Origin: Lysobacteraceae bacterium UBA6001
GTDB lineage: Bacteria; Pseudomonadota; Gammaproteobacteria; Xanthomonadales; Xanthomonadaceae
Direction of reading: 5' to 3'
DNA: 13,678 bases
Assembly (NCBI GenBank): GCA_002429615.1
Contig: DJAN01000303.1
Location: forward strand, 1-13,678
Shown here: positions 7,751-13,678 of the stretch, piece after piece
Numbering within the stretch: the stretch's first letter is position 1
Layout: every line of letters begins with the position of its first letter
Notes under the pieces: generated by a model
Database searches by the model: none
The model's input: the letters and a program-made list of their open reading frames with translations, nothing else
Told to the model about the DNA's origin: nothing
Program-made: the position numbers and the translations under genes

Positions 7751-9747
7751 TTCTCCGCGGTCATGTCGATCAACACCACCGGCATGCCACTGCGCGGCCG
7801 GTATTCCATCCGCCAGGCCACGTCATCGAGCGAGGCCTGCAGCGCATCCAGCGCCGGATCCACGCCGCGCAGCGGGCGCCACAATCCCACCAGGCCGAAG
7901 TGCCGGTCGAAGTGCAGCGTCTGCGTGCTGCCGATCCACATCGGCTGATCCCCTGGCGCGACCTGCGCCGATGCCGGCCACAGTCGCAGCACATGCAGTT
8001 CGTCCGGGCGTGCGCCCGGGCGCACCAGCAGCAGCGCCTCGACCTGCGTATCCAGTGTCGCCGGCAGCACCGGGACTTCGGCCGGCTCGGCCTTGCTGTC
8101 GAGCAGCAGCAGCGCCTGCTGCCAGCCGGCCTGCGGCTGCACGTGCCAGCCCTGTGCTTCCAGGCGCTGCCGCAGCGGCGCCAGCGGACCGACGATCTGC
8201 ACGTCCAGCGGCCAGCGCTGGTCGTCGTCGAACTCGTTTCGGCGTGCCGGCAGCGCGCGCCATTGCGATGCCCACCAGGCACGATGATCGAGCTGCATGC
8301 GCACCGGGTGCGGCGGTTCGAACTTGACCAGCTTCTCTTCCAGGTGGCGCGGCGCCAGCCATATCGCGGCGATGGCGAAGGTGCCGTAGAACAGCCACGC
8401 AACCGGCTTGACCCAGAACGAGCGGTTGAAGCGCCGGCGGTAGGCGATGCCCAGCACCAGCAGCCAGAACGTGCCGAACAACATGCCGCCGATGACATCG
8501 CTGAGCCAGTGCGCGCCGAGGTAGATGCGCGCGAAGCCGATCATCGACACCACCGCGCCGCACACCAGGTAGGGCCATACGCGGCTGCGGCCGGGCAGCT
8601 CGCGCGCGATCAGCACGGCGAAGAAGCCGAAGGTGATCGTCGCCATCGTCACCGCCACCGACGGGAACCCGAAGCCGCTGCTCGCCGCCGGCGGCCGCAC
8701 CACGTGCACGGTCGCGCCGAGCAGCTTGGTGAGCGCCAGACCGAACGCCAGCGCCGCCAGCCAATGCGCCACCGACATCCAGCGGCGGCGCCACAGCAGG
8801 TAACCCATTGCCACCGCGATCGCCGGCAGCAGGATCTGCCAGTCGCCCAGCGAGGCCAGCGCGGCCATCGGGTAGTCGGCCAGCGGGTTGCGCAAGGCCA
8901 GCATCAGGTCGTGTACCGCCAGGTCCACGCCGAGCGGCTCGCCGTGCGCCAGCACCACCATCAGCAGCACGAACCAGCCCCAGCCGAGCAGCAGCAGCAT
9001 CAGTGCCAGTACCGCCAGCGGCACCGACTCGCGGCGGCGCGGATCGAATACGCCCACCGACCAGTTGCCCAGCACCGGATGCCGGTGCGACCAGTCCAGC
9101 AGCCGCGCCAGCAGCGAGTCCAGGTGCGCCGCCGACCAGCGATAGCCATACAGCACGAAAGCCCATACGCCGCCGAGCACCACGGCCAGCAGCGTCACCA
9201 CCATGAACAACCGCCCGGCGACCGCGGCCACCGCGTCGTAGGCGCTGCCCAGCAGCCAGCCCGGCAGCAGGAACAGCAGCGCCCAGGACAGCGCGGCCAG
9301 GCCGCTGGCAAAGGCATAGCGCCGCAGCGGCATGCGCGACATGCCGGCGATGGCCGGCACGAACGGACGGATCGCGCCCACGTAGCGCGCCACCAGGATG
9401 CTCTTGAAGGCGTTGCGCCGGAACAGCACTTCGCCACGGTCCAGCAGCTGCGGGTAGCGGCTGAACGGCCAGAAGCTGCGCAGCTGGTGGCCCCAGCGAT
9501 GGCCGACCCAGTAGCTCAAGGCGTCGCCGATGAAGGCGCCCAGCGCCGCGCAGGCGACCGCATAGGGGCCGGAAATCTGGCCCAGCCCGATCAGCACACC
9601 GATGGCGAACAGCAGCGGCAGCGCGGGGACGATCGCGCCGAGCACGATCACCGCGTCGCAGAACGCGATGGCGAAGATGACCGCGCCCGCCAGGGTGGGG
9701 TGGGTGCCGATCCACTCCAGCGTGGCGTCGATCCAGGGAGAGTTCAT
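7735..9747 (-). CDS. DedA-PAP2-LssY_C membrane fusion protein
   Basis: This 670-residue inner-membrane protein has three parts. Residues 1-205 are DedA-like: GAFIGDALSYWVG at 70-82 and the YVGAIRPFVPAIAG hallmark at 122-135, with several helices; DedA proteins are linked to lipid scrambling or transport and envelope homeostasis. Residues 245-465 are a PAP2 (type 2 phosphatidic acid phosphatase) domain with KLLGATVHVVRP (341-352), a degenerate second motif FPSVAVT (361-367) and RIYLGAHWLSD (407-417). Residues 475-665 are a soluble LssY C-terminal-type region. Lipid phosphatase activity is uncertain because the His of PSGH is absent. The start at 9747 gives MNSPWID and lies 6 nt after a perfect TATAAT. 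An upstream extension would cover the promoter and was rejected. The gene diverges from a kinase-like gene, and both could act on lipid or LPS. Confidence 0.88.
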   Translation of the reverse strand: MNSPWIDATLEWIGTHPTLAGAVIFAIAFCDAVIVLGAIVPALPLLFAIGVLIGLGQISGPYAVACAALGAFIGDALSYWVGHRWGHQLRSFWPFSRYPQLLDRGEVLFRRNAFKSILVARYVGAIRPFVPAIAGMSRMPLRRYAFASGLAALSWALLFLLPGWLLGSAYDAVAAVAGRLFMVVTLLAVVLGGVWAFVLYGYRWSAAHLDSLLARLLDWSHRHPVLGNWSVGVFDPRRRESVPLAVLALMLLLLGWGWFVLLMVVLAHGEPLGVDLAVHDLMLALRNPLADYPMAALASLGDWQILLPAIAVAMGYLLWRRRWMSVAHWLAALAFGLALTKLLGATVHVVRPPAASSGFGFPSVAVTMATITFGFFAVLIARELPGRSRVWPYLVCGAVVSMIGFARIYLGAHWLSDVIGGMLFGTFWLLVLGIAYRRRFNRSFWVKPVAWLFYGTFAIAAIWLAPRHLEEKLVKFEPPHPVRMQLDHRAWWASQWRALPARRNEFDDDQRWPLDVQIVGPLAPLRQRLEAQGWHVQPQAGWQQALLLLDSKAEPAEVPVLPATLDTQVEALLLVRPGARPDELHVLRLWPASAQVAPGDQPMWIGSTQTLHFDRHFGLVGLWRPLRGVDPALDALQASLDDVAWRMEYRPRSGMPVVLIDMTAEKPPAP

Positions 9748-9753
9748 GCCCCG

Positions 9754-9803
9754 ATTATAGGAAACCGATCCTGTCCCGATAGCCTCGCGCGCGTGCCTAC
9801 AAT
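9754..9803. promoter_or_regulatory. Back-to-back promoters with start codons 6 nt after -10
   Basis: On the minus strand a perfect TATAAT (9759-9754) lies 6 nt before the DedA-PAP2 ATG at 9747. On the plus strand TACAAT (9798-9803) lies 6 nt before the kinase ATG at 9810. Both predict transcription starts at or within a base or two of the ATG, meaning leaderless mRNAs; neither ATG has an SD between it and the -10. With 17-bp spacers both -35 boxes fall on the same 8 bases (9775-9782), and neither resembles TTGACA closely. An activator or shared occupancy of this site is possible. Confidence 0.6.
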
Positions 9804-9809
9804 ATCGGC

Positions 9810-10466
9810 ATGTCTCCGCCGCCCGCCGCACAAGCCCTCAAGGCCGACACTTTCGGCCGCATCCTGCTCATCCGTGAGGACGGCCGGGTGTTCGTGCGCC
9901 GCGACCTCACCGCCTCGCCCTGGTGGCTGCGCGTGCCGGCCTGGTACCTGGCCCGGCGCGAGGCGCGCGCGCTGCGCAAGCTCGATGGGATGGCCGATAC
10001 GCCGCGCCTGCTGGGCTGGGACGGCACCTACCTGGATCGCAGCTTCCTCGACGGCGAAGCCATGTACCTGCGCCCGCCGCGCGGCGACGTGGCCTACTTC
10101 CATGCGGCGCGGCGGTTGTTGCAGCAGCTGCATCGGCAGGGCGTGGCGCACAACGACCTGGCCAAGGAGGCCAACTGGATCGTGCGCGAGGATGGGTCGC
10201 CGGCGTTGATCGATTTCCAGCTGGCGGTGTGCGGGCATCCGCGCTCGCGCTGGATGCGGCTGCTGGCGCGCGAGGATCTGCGCCATCTGCTCAAGCACAA
10301 GCGGATGTATTGCGGGCATGCACTCACTCCGGTGGAGCGGCGGGTGCTCAAGCGGCACTCGTGGGTGCGCGATCTGTGGTTCAAGACCGGCAAGCCGGTG
10401 TATCGCTTCGTGACCCGGCGCGTGCTGCATTGGGAAGACAATGAAGGGCAGGGACCCAAGCCGTAG
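9810..10466 (+). CDS. RIO/LPS-kinase-like small phosphotransferase
   Basis: This 218-residue soluble protein has a compact kinase fold. The catalytic loop is HNDLAKEAN at 114-122 (Asp116 as base, Asn122 as metal ligand) and the metal-binding motif is LIDFQ at 133-137 (Asp135 in the DFG position). REARAL (50-55) may supply the helix-C Glu51. No glycine-rich loop is obvious, and the beta-3 region reads VFVRRDL, with Arg where the ATP-binding Lys is expected. The layout fits the RIO1/lipopolysaccharide kinase (Kdo kinase/WaaP) superfamily and not classical Ser/Thr kinases. The substrate is unknown; LPS core sugar is possible. The start overlaps no SD and lies 6 nt after TACAAT. The divergent neighbour is the DedA-PAP2 fusion. 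Confidence 0.72.
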   Translation: MSPPPAAQALKADTFGRILLIREDGRVFVRRDLTASPWWLRVPAWYLARREARALRKLDGMADTPRLLGWDGTYLDRSFLDGEAMYLRPPRGDVAYFHAARRLLQQLHRQGVAHNDLAKEANWIVREDGSPALIDFQLAVCGHPRSRWMRLLAREDLRHLLKHKRMYCGHALTPVERRVLKRHSWVRDLWFKTGKPVYRFVTRRVLHWEDNEGQGPKP

Positions 10467-10479
10467 GGCCGGTGGGTCG

Positions 10480-10504
10480 CGTCGCGGCTGAAGCCGCTCC
10501 TACA
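10480..10504 (-). repeat. GTAG-type REP element
   Basis: On the minus strand this reads GTAGGAGCGGCTTCAGCCGC: a GTAG head followed by the imperfect palindrome GCGGCT/AGCCGC (+ coordinates 10484-10489 and 10492-10497). This matches, from memory, dispersed REP elements widespread in Xanthomonas, Stenotrophomonas and Pseudomonas, whose GTAG tetranucleotide is recognised by RAYT transposases. Only one copy occurs in this window. It lies between the kinase and SDR genes, and its head overlaps a possible -10 box. Confidence 0.75.
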
Positions 10505-10506
10505 AT
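10501..10506 (+). promoter_or_regulatory. Possible -10 box of the SDR gene
   Basis: TACAAT begins inside the GTAG head of the REP element and lies 27 nt upstream of the SDR ATG at 10534, giving a predicted 5' leader of about 20 nt. The expected -35 position (10478-10483, CGCGTC) is poor. No strong SD precedes the ATG. The box matches the TACAAT before the kinase gene. Confidence 0.35.
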
Positions 10507-10533
10507 GGGGTTCCTTTACTGCGGGCCGGTGAC

Positions 10534-11352
10534 ATGAGTTCCCTTGCGGGCAAGACCCTCTTCATCACCGGCGCCTCGCGCGGCATCGGCCTGGCCATCG
10601 CGCTGCGCGCCGCGCGCGATGGGGCCAACGTGGCGATCGCGGCCAAGTCCTCGGTACCCAATCCCAAGCTGCCCGGCACCATCCACAGCGCCGCCGAGGC
10701 GGTGAACGCCGCCGGCGGCCAGGGCCTGGCGCTGAAGTGCGACATCCGCGAGGAAGACCAGGTGCAGGCCGCGGTGGCGGCCACCGTGGATACCTTCGGC
10801 GGCATCGACATCTTGGTCAACAACGCCAGCGCGATCTGGCTGCGCGGTGCGCTGGATACGCCGATGAAGCGTTTCGACCTGATGCAGCAGGTCAACGCGC
10901 GCGGCAGCTTCCTGTGCGCGCAGGCCTGCCTGCCGCATCTGCTGCAGGCGCCGAATCCGCACATCCTCACCCTGGCGCCGCCGCCGTCGCTGGACCCGAA
11001 ATGGTGGGCGCCGCACACCGGCTACACGTTGGCGAAGATGGGCATGAGCTTCGTCACGCTGGGTTTGGCCGGTGAATTCGGTCCGCAGGGCGTGGCGGTC
11101 AACGCACTGTGGCCGCGCACGCTGATCGCCACCGATGCGCTCAACATGATTCCGGGCGTGGACCTGCGCAACGGCCGCCGCCCGGAGATCATCGCCGATG
11201 CTGCGCACGCGGTGCTGACGCGCCCGGCGGCCGGTTTCAGTGGCCAGTTCCTGATCGACGACGAGGTGCTGGCACAGGCCGGCGTCACCGATCTGTCGGG
11301 GTATGCGGTCGATCCCGCCGCGCCGCTGCTGCCGGACCTGTTCCTCGACTAG
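10534..11352 (+). CDS. HSDL2-type short-chain dehydrogenase/reductase
   Basis: The 272-residue soluble oxidoreductase has an N-terminal Rossmann fold with TGASRGIG (12-19) for NAD(P)(H), the acidic turn CDI (69-71), NNAS (96-99) and the catalytic YxxxK at Tyr164/Lys168 (GYTLAKMGMS). The segment NALWPRT (190-196) and the insertion after TLAPPPSLDPKWW are characteristic of hydroxysteroid-dehydrogenase-like protein 2 (HSDL2) and its bacterial relatives; the SCP2 domain of the animal protein is absent. The true substrate is unknown, with lipid or fatty-acyl compounds likely from the family. In relatives the motif reads LSPP, with the catalytic Ser; here Ala148 takes that place and Ser152 is the nearest serine. 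Its TAG overlaps the stop of the convergent channel gene. Confidence 0.88.
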   Translation: MSSLAGKTLFITGASRGIGLAIALRAARDGANVAIAAKSSVPNPKLPGTIHSAAEAVNAAGGQGLALKCDIREEDQVQAAVAATVDTFGGIDILVNNASAIWLRGALDTPMKRFDLMQQVNARGSFLCAQACLPHLLQAPNPHILTLAPPPSLDPKWWAPHTGYTLAKMGMSFVTLGLAGEFGPQGVAVNALWPRTLIATDALNMIPGVDLRNGRRPEIIADAAHAVLTRPAAGFSGQFLIDDEVLAQAGVTDLSGYAVDPAAPLLPDLFLD

Positions 11353-12245
11353 CCCACCGGCGGCAGCGGGTTGAGCGGTGCCGGCAGCCGCGTGCCGCAG
11401 CGGCGGCAGAACAGCGCGTCGCGGTCATGCCCTTCCAGCCCGCACTGCGGGCAGCCGCGGTTGTCGTGGCGATGCGCGTCCTCGGCCTCGCGCAGGCTGC
11501 TGGCCAGCTCGGCGGTATAGATGCCGGTCGGCACGGCAATGATGCTGTAACCGATCAGGATCAGCGCCGAGGTGACGAAGCGGCCCAGCGTGGTCTGCGG
11601 CACCACGTCGCCGAAGCCGACCGTGGCCATCGTCACGATCGCCCAGTACATGCTGGTGGGAATGCTGGTGAAGCCGTTCTTCGGTCCTTCGATCACGTAC
11701 ATCAGCGCGCCGGCGATCACGGTGATGGTCAGCACGGTGAACAGGAACACCAGGACCTTGCGCCGGCTGCGCCACAGCGACTGCATCAGGATGCCGCTTT
11801 CCTCGACGTAGCGGGTCAGCTTGAGGATGCGGAACAGGCGCAGGATGCGCAGCACGCGCACGACCAGCAGGCTCTGCGCGCCGGGGATGAAGAACGACAG
11901 GTAGGAGGGCAGGATCGAGGCGAGGTCGATGATGCCCCAGATGCTCACCGCGTAGCGCAGCGGCCGCCGTACCACCGCCAGGCGCAGCACGTACTCGGCG
12001 GTGAAGGCGATGGTGAAGATCCACTCGACCACGTAGAACCAGTTTGCCCAGCGGTGGTGGATCCACTGCACGCTGTCGATCATCACCACCAGGATGCTGG
12101 CCAGGATGGCGTAGATCAGCAGCAGGTCGAAGTTGCGCTCGGGGCCGCTGTCGTGGCGGTAGATGATGTCGAACCAGCGTCGTCGCCAGCCGGTATCGGT
12201 GGCCGGATTGAGCTGCGGGTCGGAGAACGGTCGCATGGCCGGCAT
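11349..12245 (-). CDS. Voltage-gated K+ channel with C-terminal zinc ribbon
   Basis: The 298-residue inner-membrane channel has the six-helix Kv layout: S1 about 40-58, S2 68-92, S3 100-118, S4, S5 164-185, pore, S6 222-244. S4 carries positive residues at exact three-residue steps (Arg130, 133, 136, 139, Lys142, Arg145), the voltage-sensor pattern. The selectivity filter is TVGFGD (208-213), a Phe variant of TVGYGD, which supports K+ selectivity. After S6 a short cytoplasmic tail contains CPQC (265-268) and CRRC (280-283), a four-Cys zinc ribbon. Two starts are possible: the ATG at 12245 has GAGG 4 nt upstream; the ATG at 12236 lies 7 nt after CACAAT and would suit a leaderless mRNA. It converges on the SDR gene with overlapping stops and diverges from argD. 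Confidence 0.92.
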   Translation of the reverse strand: MPAMRPFSDPQLNPATDTGWRRRWFDIIYRHDSGPERNFDLLLIYAILASILVVMIDSVQWIHHRWANWFYVVEWIFTIAFTAEYVLRLAVVRRPLRYAVSIWGIIDLASILPSYLSFFIPGAQSLLVVRVLRILRLFRILKLTRYVEESGILMQSLWRSRRKVLVFLFTVLTITVIAGALMYVIEGPKNGFTSIPTSMYWAIVTMATVGFGDVVPQTTLGRFVTSALILIGYSIIAVPTGIYTAELASSLREAEDAHRHDNRGCPQCGLEGHDRDALFCRRCGTRLPAPLNPLPPVG

Positions 12246-12321
12246 TGTGCCTCAGTGGCGATCCCCCGCGGCCGGCTGGAATGCGCGAGAATGCGGGCCT
12301 TTCCCGTCACATCCCGCCGCC

Positions 12322-13545
12322 ATGACCGAGACCACCGACCAGCTGCTGAACCTCTCCCACTACTACCTGCCGGTGTATCGCCCGCGCCAGGTGGTGCTGG
12401 AGCGCGGCCAGGGCGTGCGGCTGTGGGACAGCGAAGGCCGCCAGTACCTCGACCTGGCCGCGGGCATCGCGGTGTGCGGGCTGGGCCATAACGATCCGGA
12501 CCTGCATGCGGCGCTGGTGGAGCAGGCCGGCAAGCTCTGGCATACCAGCAACGTGTTCTACAGCGAGCCGCCGCTGCGGCTGGCCGAGGAGCTGGTGGAG
12601 GCGTCGCGCTTCGCCGAGCGCGTGTTCCTGTGCAATTCCGGTGCGGAAGCCAACGAGTGCGCGATCAAGCTGGTGCGCAAGTGGGCCAGCGGGCAGGGCC
12701 GTCCGCCGCAGCAGCGCGTGATCGTGACGTTCCGTGGCAGCTTCCATGGCCGCACGCTGGCGGCGGTGACCGCGGGCGCGCAGCCGAAGTACCAGGAGGG
12801 CTACGAGCCGCTGCCCGGTGGCTTCCGCTACTGCGATTTCAACGATGAGGTGCAGCTGGAGGCGGCGATGGCCGCCGGCGACGTGGCGGCGGTGATGCTG
12901 GAGCCGGTGCAGGGCGAGGGCGGGGTGATGCCGGCCAAGCCGGGCTTCCTGCGCCGCGTGCGCGAGCTGTGCGATCACCACGGTGCGCTGATGGTGCTGG
13001 ACGAGATCCAGGCCGGCATGGGGCGCACGGGTACCCTGTTCGCGTTCTGGCAGGACGAGGCGACGCCGGACATCGTCACCCTGGCCAAGGCGCTGGGCGG
13101 TGGTTTCCCCATCGGCGCGTGCCTGGCCGGGCCGAAGGTGGCCGAGACGATGCAGTTCGGCGCGCATGGCACGACGTTCGGCGGCAATCCGCTGGCGGCG
13201 GCGGTGGCGCGGGTGGCATTGCGCAAGCTGGCGTCGCAGCAGATCGCGACCAATGTGTCGCGGCAGTCGGCGGCGCTGCGGGCCGGGCTCGAAAAGCTCG
13301 GCGCCGAAACCGGGGTGTTTTCGCAGGTGCGTGGGCGTGGGTTGATGCTGGGTGCGGTGCTGGCGCCCGCTTATGCCGGGCAGGCCGGCGCGATTCTGGA
13401 TGCCGCCGCCGCGGAGGGTCTGCTGGCATTGCAGGCCGGGCCGGATGTGCTGCGGTTCGTGCCGGCGCTCAATATCTCCGATGCCGAGGTGGCGGAGGGG
13501 TTGGAGTTGCTGGCGCGGGCTGTGGGGCGGTGGCGGAAGGGGTGA
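12322..13545 (+). CDS. argD: Acetylornithine aminotransferase family protein
   Basis: This 407-residue PLP enzyme is a class III aminotransferase that converts N-acetyl-L-glutamate semialdehyde plus glutamate to N-acetylornithine in arginine synthesis. Motifs: NSGAEANE (105-112), phosphate-binding FRGSFHGRT (137-145), EPVQGEGG (194-201), LDEIQAGMGRTG (226-237, Asp227 pairs with the PLP ring nitrogen), PLP Lys256 in TLAKALGGGFPIG, and HGTTFGGNP (282-290). Length fits ArgD. It could also act on succinylornithine (AstC), which sequence alone does not exclude. It is not beside other arg genes here. The ATG at 12322 gives MTETTDQLLNLSHYYLP. No SD is visible in the 15 nt upstream, and the nearest -10-like box is GAGAAT at 12287-12292. 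The gene ends at a strong terminator. Confidence 0.92.
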   Translation: MTETTDQLLNLSHYYLPVYRPRQVVLERGQGVRLWDSEGRQYLDLAAGIAVCGLGHNDPDLHAALVEQAGKLWHTSNVFYSEPPLRLAEELVEASRFAERVFLCNSGAEANECAIKLVRKWASGQGRPPQQRVIVTFRGSFHGRTLAAVTAGAQPKYQEGYEPLPGGFRYCDFNDEVQLEAAMAAGDVAAVMLEPVQGEGGVMPAKPGFLRRVRELCDHHGALMVLDEIQAGMGRTGTLFAFWQDEATPDIVTLAKALGGGFPIGACLAGPKVAETMQFGAHGTTFGGNPLAAAVARVALRKLASQQIATNVSRQSAALRAGLEKLGAETGVFSQVRGRGLMLGAVLAPAYAGQAGAILDAAAAEGLLALQAGPDVLRFVPALNISDAEVAEGLELLARAVGRWRKG

Positions 13546-13559
13546 GGTTTTTTTTGGAG

Positions 13560-13583
13560 GGGCGGCCGATGGCCGCCCTTTTT
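13560..13583 (+). terminator. Intrinsic terminator of argD
   Basis: GGGCGGCC (13560-13567) and GGCCGCCC (13571-13578) form a perfect 8-bp stem with loop GAT, followed by TTTTTGTTTG. It is the only + strand terminator in the window with a full U-tract. It lies 14 bases after the argD stop, so argD transcription ends here. Confidence 0.93.
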
Positions 13584-13678
13584 GTTTGTGCTGATGTTTG
13601 TGGGGGAGATGGCCTGCGATGTGGATCGGCTGTTTTGGGTTCTGTGCACGGCCTGCGGGGGCGGGGCCCTTTCGGGAC
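13584..13678. other. Unassigned tail of the window
   Basis: The last 95 bases after the argD terminator are G/T-rich at first, then GC-rich. I see no gene, repeat or adapter in them. Confidence 0.5.

Noticed and set aside
7900..10209. Open frame of more than 700 codons on the + strand opposite the DedA-PAP2 gene
   Set aside because: Gln/Arg/His-rich antisense artefact; it also runs through the divergent promoter and the kinase gene in the wrong frame.

Overview
The window is about 69% GC. Its genes, motif variants and repeats point to a gammaproteobacterium of the Xanthomonadaceae/Lysobacteraceae (Xanthomonas, Stenotrophomonas, Pseudoxanthomonas or a relative). I cannot fix the genus. The clues are a 187-residue short-LID adenylate kinase, a pyrophosphate-type phosphofructokinase close to a K+-independent H+-pyrophosphatase, and a REP-like element with a GTAG head. 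The first 12 bases match the 3' end of an Illumina adapter, so the left edge is probably a contig end with untrimmed adapter.

Layout from left to right: (1) 1-348 may be the 3' end of an unidentified + strand gene, converging on hppA. (2) 402-4564 holds hppA (-), a small secreted Cys-rich protein (+) and pfp (-). The two enzymes suggest a metabolism built on PPi: PFP uses or regenerates PPi in glycolysis/gluconeogenesis, and HppA stores PPi energy as a proton gradient. (3) adk follows, divergent from pfp. (4) 5266-5770 carries no protein gene but is densely structured. It has two GC-rich hairpins, two tandem copies of a ~75-79 bp double-hairpin repeat, and on the minus strand a promoter, a nested rod-like RNA fold and a textbook intrinsic terminator. 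Together these predict an undescribed small RNA of about 185 nt. (5) mpl (murein peptide ligase) overlaps a stand-alone LON-substrate-binding-domain gene (TGATG). (6) A DedA-PAP2-LssY_C membrane fusion (-) diverges from a small RIO/LPS-kinase-like gene (+). (7) After a GTAG-type REP hairpin come an HSDL2-type SDR (+), a voltage-gated K+ channel with a C-terminal zinc ribbon (-) and argD/astC-type acetylornithine aminotransferase (+), which ends at a strong terminator.

Most genes are conserved housekeeping or membrane functions with no sign of recent transfer. No phage, insertion sequence, tRNA, rRNA or CRISPR was seen. The unusual material is mainly non-coding: the predicted small RNA, the double-hairpin repeat with compensatory changes, several -10 boxes placed 6-7 nt before ATG codons (possible leaderless mRNAs), and convergent gene pairs separated by hairpins without U-tracts or sharing a CTAG stop palindrome. 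At the protein level, the PAP2 domain has lost its PSGH histidine, and the SDR has Ala at the expected catalytic Ser.
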